DNA from: Nitrosomonadales bacterium
GTDB taxonomy: Bacteria; Pseudomonadota; Gammaproteobacteria; Burkholderiales; Gallionellaceae
DNA: 64,000 bases
Direction of reading: 5' to 3'
Assembly (NCBI GenBank): GCA_016235045.1
Contig: JACRME010000019.1
Coordinates: forward strand, 1-64,000
Part shown: in pieces, positions 28,795-37,652 of the stretch
How positions within the stretch are numbered: the stretch's first letter is position 1
How the letters are laid out: each line of letters opens with the position of its first letter
Position numbers and translations under genes: made by a program
The notes under the pieces: model-generated
Database searches by the model: none
Told to the model about the DNA's origin: nothing
The model's input: only the letters and a program-made list of their open reading frames with translations

Positions 28795-28985
28795 AGCTGC
28801 CGCGCAATTTGACTGGCGCCCAACTCATCAAAGCCCTGGAGCAACTCGGCTATCAAGCCACTCGCCAAGCAGGCAGCCATGCTGACCCGCTGCGCATCGG
28901 CACCCTGGCCTCCATCCTCGCCGACGTTGCCGCTCATCACGGCATGGCAAGGGATGATTTGATCCAGAAACTATTCGGAAAGTAG
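28791..28985 (+). CDS. HicA-like toxin with internal deletion
   Basis: 64 residues. The start MKLPRNLTGAQLIKALEQLG and the end DPLRIGTLASILADVAAHHG are those of HicA mRNA interferases of this subgroup. Family members have about 18 more residues between the catalytic GSH and DPLR (two beta-strands). Here GSHADPLR runs directly on, with the frame kept. The catalytic His is present but the beta-sheet core is largely gone, so the toxin is probably inactive. It is translationally coupled to the HicB-like gene. Confidence 0.7.
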   Translation: MKLPRNLTGAQLIKALEQLGYQATRQAGSHADPLRIGTLASILADVAAHHGMARDDLIQKLFGK

Positions 28986-28997
28986 CAGACCCTGTCT

Positions 28998-29951
28998 GTG
29001 CTCGCCGCTCTCAAACATAAATTCCGCAATTGGGCATTCCGCCGCGCAGTCGAGTCCGGAACCCTGGTGCTCAACCAGCGCCGCATCTATATCCTCCCCT
29101 CCCGGCAAGGCTTCGCGTTCGCGTTCATCCTGCTGCTGATGCTGCTGGGCGACATCAATTACAACCTGAGCCTGGGTTATGTGCTCACTTTCCTGCTCAC
29201 CACCACGGCAGGCATGACGATGTTGCATGCCTTCCGCAACATGGCGCAACTGGAGATACGTGCGGGTTACGTCGAACCGGTGTTCGCCGGAGAGCAGGCC
29301 AAGTTCATTTTCCATTTCAACAATCCCGGTACCCTGGATCGTTACCAGATCCATCTGCACGATGACGACGGGCATGAGACGGTATTCGATTTACCCGCGC
29401 AGCGTTCAACGCCGGTTGAATTCGCCATCCCTGCCAGGCAGCGTGGCTGGTTGGATAGCGGACGACTGACGCTCTACACCCGTTTCCCCCTCGGGTTGTT
29501 TTATGCGTGGACTTACCTCCATTTCGACGTGCGTTGCCTGGTTTACCCCAAACCCGCTGCGCCGCAGCCCTTGCCTGCCGCGTCGGTACAGGATGGCAGC
29601 GGCAAACTGACGGCGGCAGGCGACGAGGACTTCTCCGGCTTGCGCAACTATGTGGCAGGCGATGCCATGCCGCGCATCGCGTGGAAAGCCCTGGCACGCG
29701 AGCAGGGTTTGCAGGTGAAGCAGTTCTCGGCCCAGCAGGGGCGTTGGCTGTGGCTGGACTGGTCGCAACTGCCCAACATCGCGCAGGAACGCAAACTGGA
29801 GCTGCTCACGCGCTGGGTGCTGGATGCCGAGGCCTTGGGTTTGCTGTACGGCCTGCGCCTGCCGAACGGCGAGGTTGCGCCGCAGAACAATCGGGCGCAT
29901 CGGGCAGAGTGCCTGCGCAGGCTGGCGTTGTTTGGCGGAGAAGAATCATGA
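28998..29951 (+). CDS. DUF58 domain membrane protein
   Basis: 317 residues, GTG start at 28998. Two membrane helices near residues 38-75 (FAFAFILLLMLLGDI and LSLGYVLTFLLTTTAGM) follow a basic N-terminus. The cytoplasmic DUF58 part has the family core GDEDFSGLRNYVAGDAMPRIAWKALAR (about 212-238). With MoxR and a transglutaminase-like protein it makes the usual three-gene set. Its TGA overlaps the next ATG. Confidence 0.88.
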   Translation: MLAALKHKFRNWAFRRAVESGTLVLNQRRIYILPSRQGFAFAFILLLMLLGDINYNLSLGYVLTFLLTTTAGMTMLHAFRNMAQLEIRAGYVEPVFAGEQAKFIFHFNNPGTLDRYQIHLHDDDGHETVFDLPAQRSTPVEFAIPARQRGWLDSGRLTLYTRFPLGLFYAWTYLHFDVRCLVYPKPAAPQPLPAASVQDGSGKLTAAGDEDFSGLRNYVAGDAMPRIAWKALAREQGLQVKQFSAQQGRWLWLDWSQLPNIAQERKLELLTRWVLDAEALGLLYGLRLPNGEVAPQNNRAHRAECLRRLALFGGEES

Positions 29952-31894
29952 GACTCTCCGCCCCGCTCACCCCCCCGCTTGTTTTTGGCCTGATCGCCTG
30001 CATCCTGCTGGTGAGCGCACCCCATGCCGAGCACCTGCCAATATGGGTGAGCATAATCTGCGTGGCCTTGCTTGCCTGGCGCGCCTACCTCACCTGGGGC
30101 GGTTATCCCTTGCCAGCGCGCTGGCTCCTGCTCGGGGTCACCATCGCCTGCGTGCTGGCCATTGCCATCACTTTCCGCACCTTGTTCGGACGCGAAGTCG
30201 GCGTCACGCTCTTGATCCTGCTCGTTACGCTCAAATTGCTCGAACTGCGCTCGGTACGCGATGCCACAGTGCTGATCTATTTATCCTGCTTTATCGTCAT
30301 CACCAATTTCTTTTATTCGCAAAGCATCCCCACGGCGCTGTACATGCTGCTCACGTTGCTGGTCATCATGGCAACCTGGGTGCACATGCAGACAGGCGCG
30401 CTCGCGTTCAAACCGCGCCTGCGCATTACCGGTGTCTTGCTGCTGCAGGCCATCCCGCTGTCGCTCGTCATCTTCGTGCTGTTCCCGCGCGTGCAGGGAC
30501 CGCTGTGGGGATTGCCGCAGGATGCTTATGCCAGCAGCGGCCTTTCCGACACCATGGCGCCGGGCACCATGAGCAGACTGTCGCTATCCGATGCAGTGGC
30601 GTTCCGCGTCGTATTCGACGACAAGGTTCCCCAGCGCCAGCAGATGTACTGGCGCGGACCGGTGCTGTGGGATTTCGACGGCACGACCTGGACGCGCGGA
30701 CGCAATGCCACCATACAACCTCCCACGCTCGCCGACGCCAACTCGCCGGTGGACTATACGGTCACGCTGGAGCCGCACAACAAACCCTGGCTGTTTGCGC
30801 TGGACCTGCCCAGCAGGCTATCCATCCCCGCCGATCTCGCCCCCGACTTCCAGTTGCTCAGCAAAACGCCGGTGAATGCGCGCATCCGCTATCACGCCAC
30901 TTCGCTGCTCGCGTATCGCGCCAACCTTGACGAACCGCCTCAGCAATTGCAGCGCGCGCTCGCCTTGCCGCAAATCTACAACCCGCAAGCCCGGCGGCTG
31001 GCTGCGGAATGGCGCGCGCAAAGCGGCAGCCCGGAAACGGTGATACGCACCGCATTCGAGTATTTCAACCGGAACGGCTTCGAATACACGCTGGAGCCGC
31101 CGTTGCTCGGAATAAACAGCGTGGACGATTTCCTGTTCTCGACCAAGAAAGGGTTCTGCGAACACTTCGCCGGAAGTTTTGTCGTGCTGATGCGGGCTGC
31201 CGGCATTCCGGCACGCGTGGTGACCGGCTATCAGGGCGGAGAGCTGAACGATCTCGGCGATTACTACGTCCTGCGCCAGTACGATGCGCATGCCTGGGCG
31301 GAAGTGTGGCTGCAGGATCGCGGCTGGATACGGGTCGACCCCACTGCCTCCATCTCGCCAGAGCGAATACAAAGCGGCCTGAATGCCGCCCTGCCGGACA
31401 ATATCGTCCTGCCCTTCTTCGCCCGCACGCAATCGCCGCTCCTGCTCAAGCTGCGCTACAACCTCGACGCACTGACCAACCAGTGGAACCAATGGGTGCT
31501 GGGCTACAACGCCGAGCGCCAGTTCGCCTTCCTCACCCGCATGGGCATGGAAGACATCACGTGGCAGAAGCTGGCGATGAACATGCTGGCGGGCGTTTCC
31601 CTGCTGGTCGGCATTTTCACGCTCGTCATGCTGCGCCGTCTGGTGGTGCGCCAAACCGATGCGGTTCAGGCCACCTGGCTGAAAGTCTGCCGCAAACTGG
31701 CCAAGGCCGGACTTCCGCGCGCGGCGCATGAGGGCGCCATGGATTATGCGGACCGCATCGCCGCCGTCCGGCCCGACCTGGCCGAGGACCTCTACGACAT
31801 CGCCGCGCGCTATGCGTCCCTGCGCTACGGCGGCGAAACCGAAACAGAAGGGCTGGCCGATTTCAAAAATGCGGTGCGCGCCTTCAAGCTATAA
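29948..31894 (+). CDS. TgpA-like membrane transglutaminase
   Basis: 648 residues. Six or so membrane helices in the first 190 residues, a periplasmic domain, and one more helix near 550 (LAMNMLAGVSLLVGIFTLVM). The transglutaminase core contains KKGFCEHFAGSFVVLMRAAG (Cys), QYDAHAWAEVWL (His) and WIRVDPTA (Asp), a complete catalytic triad. Its C-terminal DUF4129-like part ends with ASLRYGG. In Pseudomonas, TgpA is essential and acts at the envelope. ATGA overlap with the DUF58 gene shows an operon. Confidence 0.93.
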   Translation: MRLSAPLTPPLVFGLIACILLVSAPHAEHLPIWVSIICVALLAWRAYLTWGGYPLPARWLLLGVTIACVLAIAITFRTLFGREVGVTLLILLVTLKLLELRSVRDATVLIYLSCFIVITNFFYSQSIPTALYMLLTLLVIMATWVHMQTGALAFKPRLRITGVLLLQAIPLSLVIFVLFPRVQGPLWGLPQDAYASSGLSDTMAPGTMSRLSLSDAVAFRVVFDDKVPQRQQMYWRGPVLWDFDGTTWTRGRNATIQPPTLADANSPVDYTVTLEPHNKPWLFALDLPSRLSIPADLAPDFQLLSKTPVNARIRYHATSLLAYRANLDEPPQQLQRALALPQIYNPQARRLAAEWRAQSGSPETVIRTAFEYFNRNGFEYTLEPPLLGINSVDDFLFSTKKGFCEHFAGSFVVLMRAAGIPARVVTGYQGGELNDLGDYYVLRQYDAHAWAEVWLQDRGWIRVDPTASISPERIQSGLNAALPDNIVLPFFARTQSPLLLKLRYNLDALTNQWNQWVLGYNAERQFAFLTRMGMEDITWQKLAMNMLAGVSLLVGIFTLVMLRRLVVRQTDAVQATWLKVCRKLAKAGLPRAAHEGAMDYADRIAAVRPDLAEDLYDIAARYASLRYGGETETEGLADFKNAVRAFKL

Positions 31895-31915
31895 TCCGAA
31901 AACTTAAATTCTTTT

Positions 31916-32042
31916 TAGCCACAGAGTTCACAGAGAACACAGAGAGGTCGGCATAACGACGTCTCCTTGAGGGTTCAACTTTAAAGCGCAACTTTGGTTC
32001 AACCAAAGGCTTTCTCTGTGATCTCTGTGTTCTCTGTGGCTA
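31916..32042. repeat. CACAGAG inverted repeat, long copy
   Basis: TAGCCACAGAGTTCACAGAG at the left and its inverted match CTCTGTGTTCTCTGTGGCTA at the right, around an about 60 bp core that itself contains GGTTCAAC twice. A shorter copy lies at 38826-38896. Read either way it forms a long hairpin. It lies between the transglutaminase gene and queD, and could end transcription of the former. Confidence 0.75.
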
Positions 32043-32087
32043 AATGTTTTTCCGCGTTATACGCGCCACTTTCTAGCCCATACAACC

Positions 32088-32528
32088 ATGCAAATCACCC
32101 GCCGCCTGGAATTCGATGCCGGACACCGCATTCCCAACCACAACAGCCAGTGCAAACATCTGCACGGCCATCGCTACATCATGGAGATCACGCTGTCGGG
32201 CGAGGTCATCACCACCGAGGGCGTTTCGGAACAGGGCATGGTGATGGATTTTTCGGACGTGAAGCACATCGCCAAGGCGCGCGTGGTCGATGCCTGGGAT
32301 CATGCATTTCTGGTTTATCGCGGCGACAAGGCGGTGCTCGATTTCCTGAACTCCCTGCCCGGCCACAAAACGGTGGTGCTGGAAGTCATCCCCACCGCGG
32401 AAAACCTGGCGAAGGTCGCGTTCGATTTGCTGCTGGATGCCTACCGCGACACCTACGGCAACCACCTGCGGCTGGAGCGAGTGCGCTTGTACGAGACGCC
32501 CAACAACTGGGCCGATCACTCGCGCTAG
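32088..32528 (+). CDS. queD: 6-carboxy-5,6,7,8-tetrahydropterin synthase
   Basis: 146 residues. Second step of queuosine/preQ0 synthesis, from dihydroneopterin triphosphate. The zinc-binding histidines are in FDAGHRIPNHNSQCKHLHGH (residues about 9-28), with the catalytic Cys in SQCKHLHGH. The VMDFSDVKHI and TAENLAKVAF segments are family standard. The length fits the short QueD class. It is transcribed alone; the other que genes are not in the window. Confidence 0.94.
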   Translation: MQITRRLEFDAGHRIPNHNSQCKHLHGHRYIMEITLSGEVITTEGVSEQGMVMDFSDVKHIAKARVVDAWDHAFLVYRGDKAVLDFLNSLPGHKTVVLEVIPTAENLAKVAFDLLLDAYRDTYGNHLRLERVRLYETPNNWADHSR

Positions 32529-32569
32529 CAGACTGTCGAGAAACGTCGCGGCCGGGACGAAAAGACCTG

Positions 32570-33538
32570 CTAGGTATTTCCGTACTTGCCCACGATCACC
32601 TGATCGCGGCCTGCAGCCTTGGCTTCATACAAGGCATGGTCGGCCGTTCTCAACAATACCTCCAGCGAGAGGTTGCTGCGGGGCATGACGGACGCAACCC
32701 CGCAACTGATGGTAACGCGCCGCGACGGCGTGGCATGCGGGATGCCGAGTTCATTGATATGCTGGCGCACATTTTCCGCCACCCAGCGCGCGCCGTCCGC
32801 ATCGGTCTCGCCCAGCACCAGCACGAATTCTTCGCCGCCATAGCGTGCCGCCAGATCGGAGGCCCGCGGCGCCGCGCGCACCACTTGGCCCGCCACGGCA
32901 CGCAGGCAGTCGTCCCCGGCCTGATGTCCGTATTGATCGTTGAACAGCTTGAAATTGTCGATATCCAGCATGACCAGCGCGATGGGTTTTTTCATGCGTT
33001 CGCAGCGCCGCCACTCGCGTATCGACAACTCATCGAACATGCGGCGATTGGGAATGCCGGTCAGCCCGTCGGTGGTGGAAAGGCGTTGCAGTTCCTTGTT
33101 GGCGGCATTCAGTTGATGCGAGACATCCACCAGCGCGCGCTGCATCTCGATCAGCCGGCTCATGGCCCTCACCTTGGCGCGCAACACCACTTCGCTCACC
33201 GGTTTCAGCAGATAGTCGTCGCCGCCGACGTCGATGCCGCGCGCCAGGTCTTCATCCTTGGTCATGCTGGTCAGGAAGATGATCGCGGTCCAGTCATCGT
33301 TGTGCTCTGTCGCGCGGACCTGCTTGGCGATCTCGAAGCCGTCGATGTCGGGCAACTGTGCGTCCAGCAAAATAATGTCAGGACGTTCCTTGCGGTACAG
33401 TTCGATGGCGGCGGCGCCGGTCTCCGCGGTCAGCGGCTGCTTGATGTCCATGCGCTCGAGGAAATTGCACAAGACTTTCAGCGTGACCTTGCTGTCTTCC
33501 ACCACCAGCACTTTGATTGCGTCTGTTCTTTTTTTCAT
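32570..33538 (-). CDS. Response regulator with GGDEF output (REC-GGDEF)
   Basis: 322 residues. Receiver domain at residues 9-125 with the acid pair VVEDSK, phospho-Asp in IILLDAQLPDIDGFE and the conserved Lys in DYLLKPVS. The GGDEF domain is at about 155-318 with DGLTGIPNRR, DIDNFKLFNDQYGHQAGDD and RYGGEEF. The I-site RASD (RxxD) is present five residues before GGEEF, so feedback inhibition is expected. It makes cyclic di-GMP when phosphorylated. No kinase gene is adjacent; the large sensor-GGDEF gene lies 78 bp upstream on the same strand. Confidence 0.93.
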   Translation of the reverse strand: MKKRTDAIKVLVVEDSKVTLKVLCNFLERMDIKQPLTAETGAAAIELYRKERPDIILLDAQLPDIDGFEIAKQVRATEHNDDWTAIIFLTSMTKDEDLARGIDVGGDDYLLKPVSEVVLRAKVRAMSRLIEMQRALVDVSHQLNAANKELQRLSTTDGLTGIPNRRMFDELSIREWRRCERMKKPIALVMLDIDNFKLFNDQYGHQAGDDCLRAVAGQVVRAAPRASDLAARYGGEEFVLVLGETDADGARWVAENVRQHINELGIPHATPSRRVTISCGVASVMPRSNLSLEVLLRTADHALYEAKAAGRDQVIVGKYGNT

Positions 33539-33616
33539 TTTTGGCAGTTCGGGAATTTCGGGCCATTATATGTCCTAAACACATCCAGCCTGCAATATCA
33601 GCCACTTATCCCGGAA

Positions 33617-36484
33617 TTACCGGGATGGCTTCAGGGTTCCAGTCTGCCATTTTTCCTGCAATTCAGCATCGTAAAAACGCGCCATATTCCCCCCTTCCTC
33701 CTTGGATCGGTACATGGCGGCATCGGCATGCTTGAGCAGCACATCCATGGGCAGGTCGTTCGCGTGATACAGGCTGATACCGATGCTGGGCGAGCTCAGG
33801 TGTTCATGCTCCCTGAGTTGATACGGGTACGACAGTATCTCGCGTATCTTTTCCGCCACCATGCCCGCATTGTGCGCGGCGTCTTCGCGCTCGCTGCTGG
33901 TGCTCTCCAGCAACACCACGAATTCGTCGCCGCCCATACGGGCCACCGTGTCGATCTCGCGCACGCAGGATTTGATGCGCTCCGCCAATTCCACCAGCAG
34001 CAGATCGCCATAGTCGTGCCCAAACGTGTCGTTAAGCTGCTTGAAGCGATCCAGGTCGATAAACAGGATCGCGCCAAAATCGTTGTAACGCTCCGACGCC
34101 GCCAGCGCCGCTTGCAATCGCTCAAGGAACAAACGCCGATTGGGCAACTGGGTCAGCGCGTCGTAAAACGCCATGCTGCGTATCAGTTCTTCTTCCTGTT
34201 TGCGGGCAGTGATATCGCTGAAGATGGCCACGTACTGGGTGGTGTCGCCGCGCTCGTTCTTGACGGCGGTGATGGTCAGCCACTTCGGGTAGATCTCGCC
34301 GTCCTTGCGCCTGTCCCAGATTTCCCCCGACCAGGAACCCGTCGCCAGCAGTTGTTGCCACATTGCCACGTAGAAAGCTTTGTCCTGCCGCCCGGAACTC
34401 ATGATGCGCGGGTTCTTGCCGATCACCTCGCCGGCGGTATAGCCGGTAATCTCGCTGAACGCGCGATTGACGCGAACGATGTTGGCCTGGGCGTCGGTGA
34501 TGAGGATGGCATCGTGCGTCTCGAATACGGCAGCCGCCACGCGCAATGCCTCTTCGCTGCGCTTGCGGGCCGAAATGTCGCGGCAAAACGCGACCAGTTG
34601 CTGCGTATCGCGCATCAGGGTGACGGTCACTTCGATGTCGATTGCATGACCGTCCTTGTGGCGATGCTGCGTTTCAAAGACGTCGAATCCCTGTTCGACG
34701 ATCTTTGCGATATGCGCATGCACCTCTTCCGGCGATTTCTCTTTCGCCTCCAACTGGCTGATGTGCATCCCCACCAGTTCCTCCACCGAATAGCCGGAAA
34801 TGTCGGCATAGGCCTGGTTGGCCTCCAGCAGGCGGCCCTGAATATCCGCCAGCCAGTACCCGTCATGCGCGATCTGAACCATCGCCTTGTGCCGCTTTTG
34901 CACCGATTCGGCCAGCACGTGCGAAGAGATATCCAGCCCCACGCCGACCAGCACCGGTTTTCCATCGTACTGGATGCGCTTGCCGCCGAAACGATAAAAG
35001 GTTTTGCTCCCGTCCTTCGCCAGCAGCCACGCATCAAGTTCCGCCTGGCCCGTTTCGAATACCCGGCGGATCGCGTTGTCGATATTGGCTTTGTTCTCGC
35101 CCTCGAAGAAATCCAGCGGGTGGCTGGAAGCCATCTCTCCTTTTTTGCGCTGCAGCACCTGCTCCAGGTTGCGGTTCCACATCAGGAAATGTCCCTGCGC
35201 GTCGATCATGCAAAAAATCCCGGGCAGCGATTCGATCAATTCCTTGCGGAACGCGTTTTCCTTCCCGGTCAGTTCGCTGTCGGACAGCTTGTCCAGCATG
35301 ATATTGAACGCGCCGGTGATCTCGCCGACTTCCCCACCCTGTTTCTCCTTCAGGCGAATCTGCCGGTTTCCCGCCGCAATTTCACGCGCTTCGGCGGTGA
35401 CGCGCCTGAGCGGGGAGAAGGTGTAGCGCAGCATCAGCATGAACGCCGCGCCAACCAGCGCCATCGCCAGCACCATATCGAAGAAACCCGGCAGCGGAAT
35501 GCCGGATGCCTGTTTGTCCACCATGTGCGCGGGTATAAAATAGGCCAGCAGCAAAAAACGCGACGGGTCGCCGACATCGAAAAACACCCGTTCCGCAGCC
35601 AGGTATCCCTTTACCCCGTCATTCACCGCATGGAAGGGCAGTTCGTTATACATGGACTGCGCTTCGAACATCGGTTTAAGCGAAGGAAAATCGTCGGTGA
35701 TTTCTTCCTTGTTCCCGAATTCGAAAGTGAACGCGTGCCCGTCATCCGGATGGGACAGATAATGTCCGCGCTGATCGGCGATATAACCCAGCACGCCGTG
35801 CGGCAGTCCCGCCAGCGAAGAGGAGAACAGCGGGCGCACGTCCTTGTTGATCACCACCATGCCGAATACGCGACCGCCCGCATCGAACACCGTGGTGACC
35901 GCGCGCAGTGTGGGACGGTGCGGCGCTTCGGGCTGGCCGCGTTCCCGATTGAGCGCGAATTCGGAAAGATGCACGCGGCCCACCGTCAGCGTAAGACCGG
36001 CCCTGAAGTACTCCTGGTCCCCTGCCGGCTGCAGCGCTTCGCGCGGAATCGCCTCGATGCGGCCATCGCGGTTGTCGACCCGCACCAGTTCAAGGCCCTC
36101 GCCGGCCGCGCCGATAAAACTCGCCTGGTAATAATCCGGATGGGCGCGCAGGAAAGCCGCAAAGATTTCCTGCAGTTGCGTTTCCAGCACGGCATTGGGA
36201 ATCCTGTCGCGCGGGTCGATTCCGTTGTTCGCGGCGGCGCGCACAATGGCCGAGACGGGCGGGGTGGCGGCGAGGAACAACGCGTCCTTGCGCAACGTTT
36301 CGATATTCTGGCTCAGGCGCAGTTGATCGACATGCAGCGCCGCCTCCAGGTCGAGACTGCGCTCGCTCATGTAAGAATCGCGCAACCGGTTATTTTGGTA
36401 ATCGACCCACAGCAATACGCCGGCCACCAGCAACAGCAACACCCCGAAGGCGATGCGCGTGGAGAAGCCGATGCCATACTTCAT
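33617..36484 (-). CDS. Membrane sensor diguanylate cyclase (dCACHE-HAMP-PAS-GGDEF)
   Basis: 955 residues. A first membrane helix at about 10-27 (IAFGVLLLLVAGVLLWV), a periplasmic double-CACHE-like sensing region to about 300, a second helix at about 310-330 (MVLAMALVGAAFMLMLRY), a HAMP linker, three PAS domains (about 400-510, 530-650 and 655-775), then GGDEF with DALTQLPNRRLF, DLDRFKQLNDTFGHDYGD and RMGGDEF. The I-site REID is intact. There is no EAL domain. The ATG at 36484 overlaps the stop of the uracil-DNA glycosylase gene (ATGA), so it is translationally coupled to a DNA-repair gene. Confidence 0.93.
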   Translation of the reverse strand: MKYGIGFSTRIAFGVLLLLVAGVLLWVDYQNNRLRDSYMSERSLDLEAALHVDQLRLSQNIETLRKDALFLAATPPVSAIVRAAANNGIDPRDRIPNAVLETQLQEIFAAFLRAHPDYYQASFIGAAGEGLELVRVDNRDGRIEAIPREALQPAGDQEYFRAGLTLTVGRVHLSEFALNRERGQPEAPHRPTLRAVTTVFDAGGRVFGMVVINKDVRPLFSSSLAGLPHGVLGYIADQRGHYLSHPDDGHAFTFEFGNKEEITDDFPSLKPMFEAQSMYNELPFHAVNDGVKGYLAAERVFFDVGDPSRFLLLAYFIPAHMVDKQASGIPLPGFFDMVLAMALVGAAFMLMLRYTFSPLRRVTAEAREIAAGNRQIRLKEKQGGEVGEITGAFNIMLDKLSDSELTGKENAFRKELIESLPGIFCMIDAQGHFLMWNRNLEQVLQRKKGEMASSHPLDFFEGENKANIDNAIRRVFETGQAELDAWLLAKDGSKTFYRFGGKRIQYDGKPVLVGVGLDISSHVLAESVQKRHKAMVQIAHDGYWLADIQGRLLEANQAYADISGYSVEELVGMHISQLEAKEKSPEEVHAHIAKIVEQGFDVFETQHRHKDGHAIDIEVTVTLMRDTQQLVAFCRDISARKRSEEALRVAAAVFETHDAILITDAQANIVRVNRAFSEITGYTAGEVIGKNPRIMSSGRQDKAFYVAMWQQLLATGSWSGEIWDRRKDGEIYPKWLTITAVKNERGDTTQYVAIFSDITARKQEEELIRSMAFYDALTQLPNRRLFLERLQAALAASERYNDFGAILFIDLDRFKQLNDTFGHDYGDLLLVELAERIKSCVREIDTVARMGGDEFVVLLESTSSEREDAAHNAGMVAEKIREILSYPYQLREHEHLSSPSIGISLYHANDLPMDVLLKHADAAMYRSKEEGGNMARFYDAELQEKWQTGTLKPSR

Positions 36485-37215
36485 TCGGACATCCTCTGCA
36501 CGGCGAAACACAAGTCCTGCCACGCCTTGGCTTTCTCTGCCGGACTGCGCAACAGGTACGCGGGGTGATAGGTGACGATCAGAGGTACCCCCTGGTATTC
36601 ATGCACCGTGCCGCGCAACGAGCCCAGCGTGGCATCGCGCCCTAGCAGGGCCGTCGCGGCAGTCTTGCCGAGGGCGACGATGAGTTTGGGCTTGATCAGC
36701 GCAACCTGCCGCTGCAGATACGGCAGGCAGGTGGCGATCTCGTCCGGTTCCGGCGTGCGGTTGTCGGGCGGACGGCACTTGACGATGTTGGCGATATAGA
36801 CGTTGTCGCCGCGTTTCAGCCTGATCGCGGCCAGCATGCTGTCGAGCAGCTTGCCCGCCTGACCCACAAACGGCTCGCCCTGCGCATCTTCGTCCGCTCC
36901 CGGCCCTTCGCCGACGAACAGCCAGTCGCCCTTCTCGTCGCCCACGCCGAACACGGTCTGGGTGCACCCCGCGCGCAGCTTGCAGGCGGTGCAGTCGTGT
37001 ACCTGCCGTTTGAGTTCAGGCCAATCCAGCGAGGCGATCGGGGAGGATTCCGTCTGGCGCAATGCAGACCCGTCGGCAATCGCGGCGTCTGCTTGTGCCT
37101 GATCCGCCGCGACTGGCGCAGCGGCTGCAGCTTCGCCGGGCACGGGCGTGCCGCGCCGCACCCACAGGGGAAAAAGATTGAGTTCGCGCAAGACATTTTC
37201 ATCCCGGATATTCAC
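36481..37215 (-). CDS. udg: Uracil-DNA glycosylase, family 4 (iron-sulfur)
   Basis: 244 residues. Removes uracil from DNA. The iron-sulfur cysteines start in DCTACKLRAGC (about 74-84) and continue with the Cys in KCRPP and the Cys in ATCLPY. Active-site motif GEGPGADEDAQGEPFVGQAG (about 102-121), and the C-terminal HPAYLLRSP loop. A poorly conserved Ala-rich linker (residues 28-60) joins an N-terminal peptide, as in bacterial family-4 enzymes fused to the DNA-polymerase-related extension. ATGA overlap with rimI upstream and with the GGDEF gene downstream. Confidence 0.92.
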   Translation of the reverse strand: MNIRDENVLRELNLFPLWVRRGTPVPGEAAAAAPVAADQAQADAAIADGSALRQTESSPIASLDWPELKRQVHDCTACKLRAGCTQTVFGVGDEKGDWLFVGEGPGADEDAQGEPFVGQAGKLLDSMLAAIRLKRGDNVYIANIVKCRPPDNRTPEPDEIATCLPYLQRQVALIKPKLIVALGKTAATALLGRDATLGSLRGTVHEYQGVPLIVTYHPAYLLRSPAEKAKAWQDLCFAVQRMSE

Positions 37216-37652
37216 AGTTCACGTCCCATCAGAATTGCATCTTCGCGCCCATTTTCCGCCGGATAATAATCCCGGCGCAATCCAATATCGGTAAATCCTG
37301 CATTGCGGTAAAGGATAATCGCCGCCGCATTGGAGGCGCGCACTTCCAGCACTGCGCGGCGCATGCCATGACGGCGTGCCAGCGCCATCATCTCTTCCAG
37401 CAGCCTGCCCCCCCAGCCCCGGCGTTGATACCGGGCTGCGATGGCGATATCGAGCAGTTCGGCCTCGTCCACCGCCAGCATCAGCACCGCATAGCCGAGC
37501 ATGCCGTCCGCCTCGGATTCGTAGACCTTGCACAGATATTTGCTGCGCAACGCATCGCTGAAATTCCCCTGCGTCCAGGGATGGGCATGCACCTCGCGCT
37601 CGATGCGCAACACGGCATCCAGATCGGCCTCGGTCATGTCGCGCAGGATCAT
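37212..37652 (-). CDS. rimI: Ribosomal protein S18 alanine N-acetyltransferase
   Basis: 146-residue GNAT protein. EREVHAHPWTQGNFSDALRS is the RimI N-terminus, and the acetyl-CoA loop is RYQRRGWGGRLLEEMMALAR (about 80-99), then LEVRASNAAAIILYRNAGFT and ending RRDYYPAENGREDAILMGRE. Acetylates the N-terminal Ala of S18. It sits directly after tsaB with a four-base overlap, the standard tsaB-rimI order. Confidence 0.95.
   Translation of the reverse strand: MILRDMTEADLDAVLRIEREVHAHPWTQGNFSDALRSKYLCKVYESEADGMLGYAVLMLAVDEAELLDIAIAARYQRRGWGGRLLEEMMALARRHGMRRAVLEVRASNAAAIILYRNAGFTDIGLRRDYYPAENGREDAILMGREL

Noticed and set aside
31994-36568. 1524-codon plus-strand open frame across 32-36.5 kb
   Set aside because: Antisense to two GGDEF genes. 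Its composition is His/Arg/Gln-rich, typical of shadow frames, and the genuine genes on the other strand are certain.
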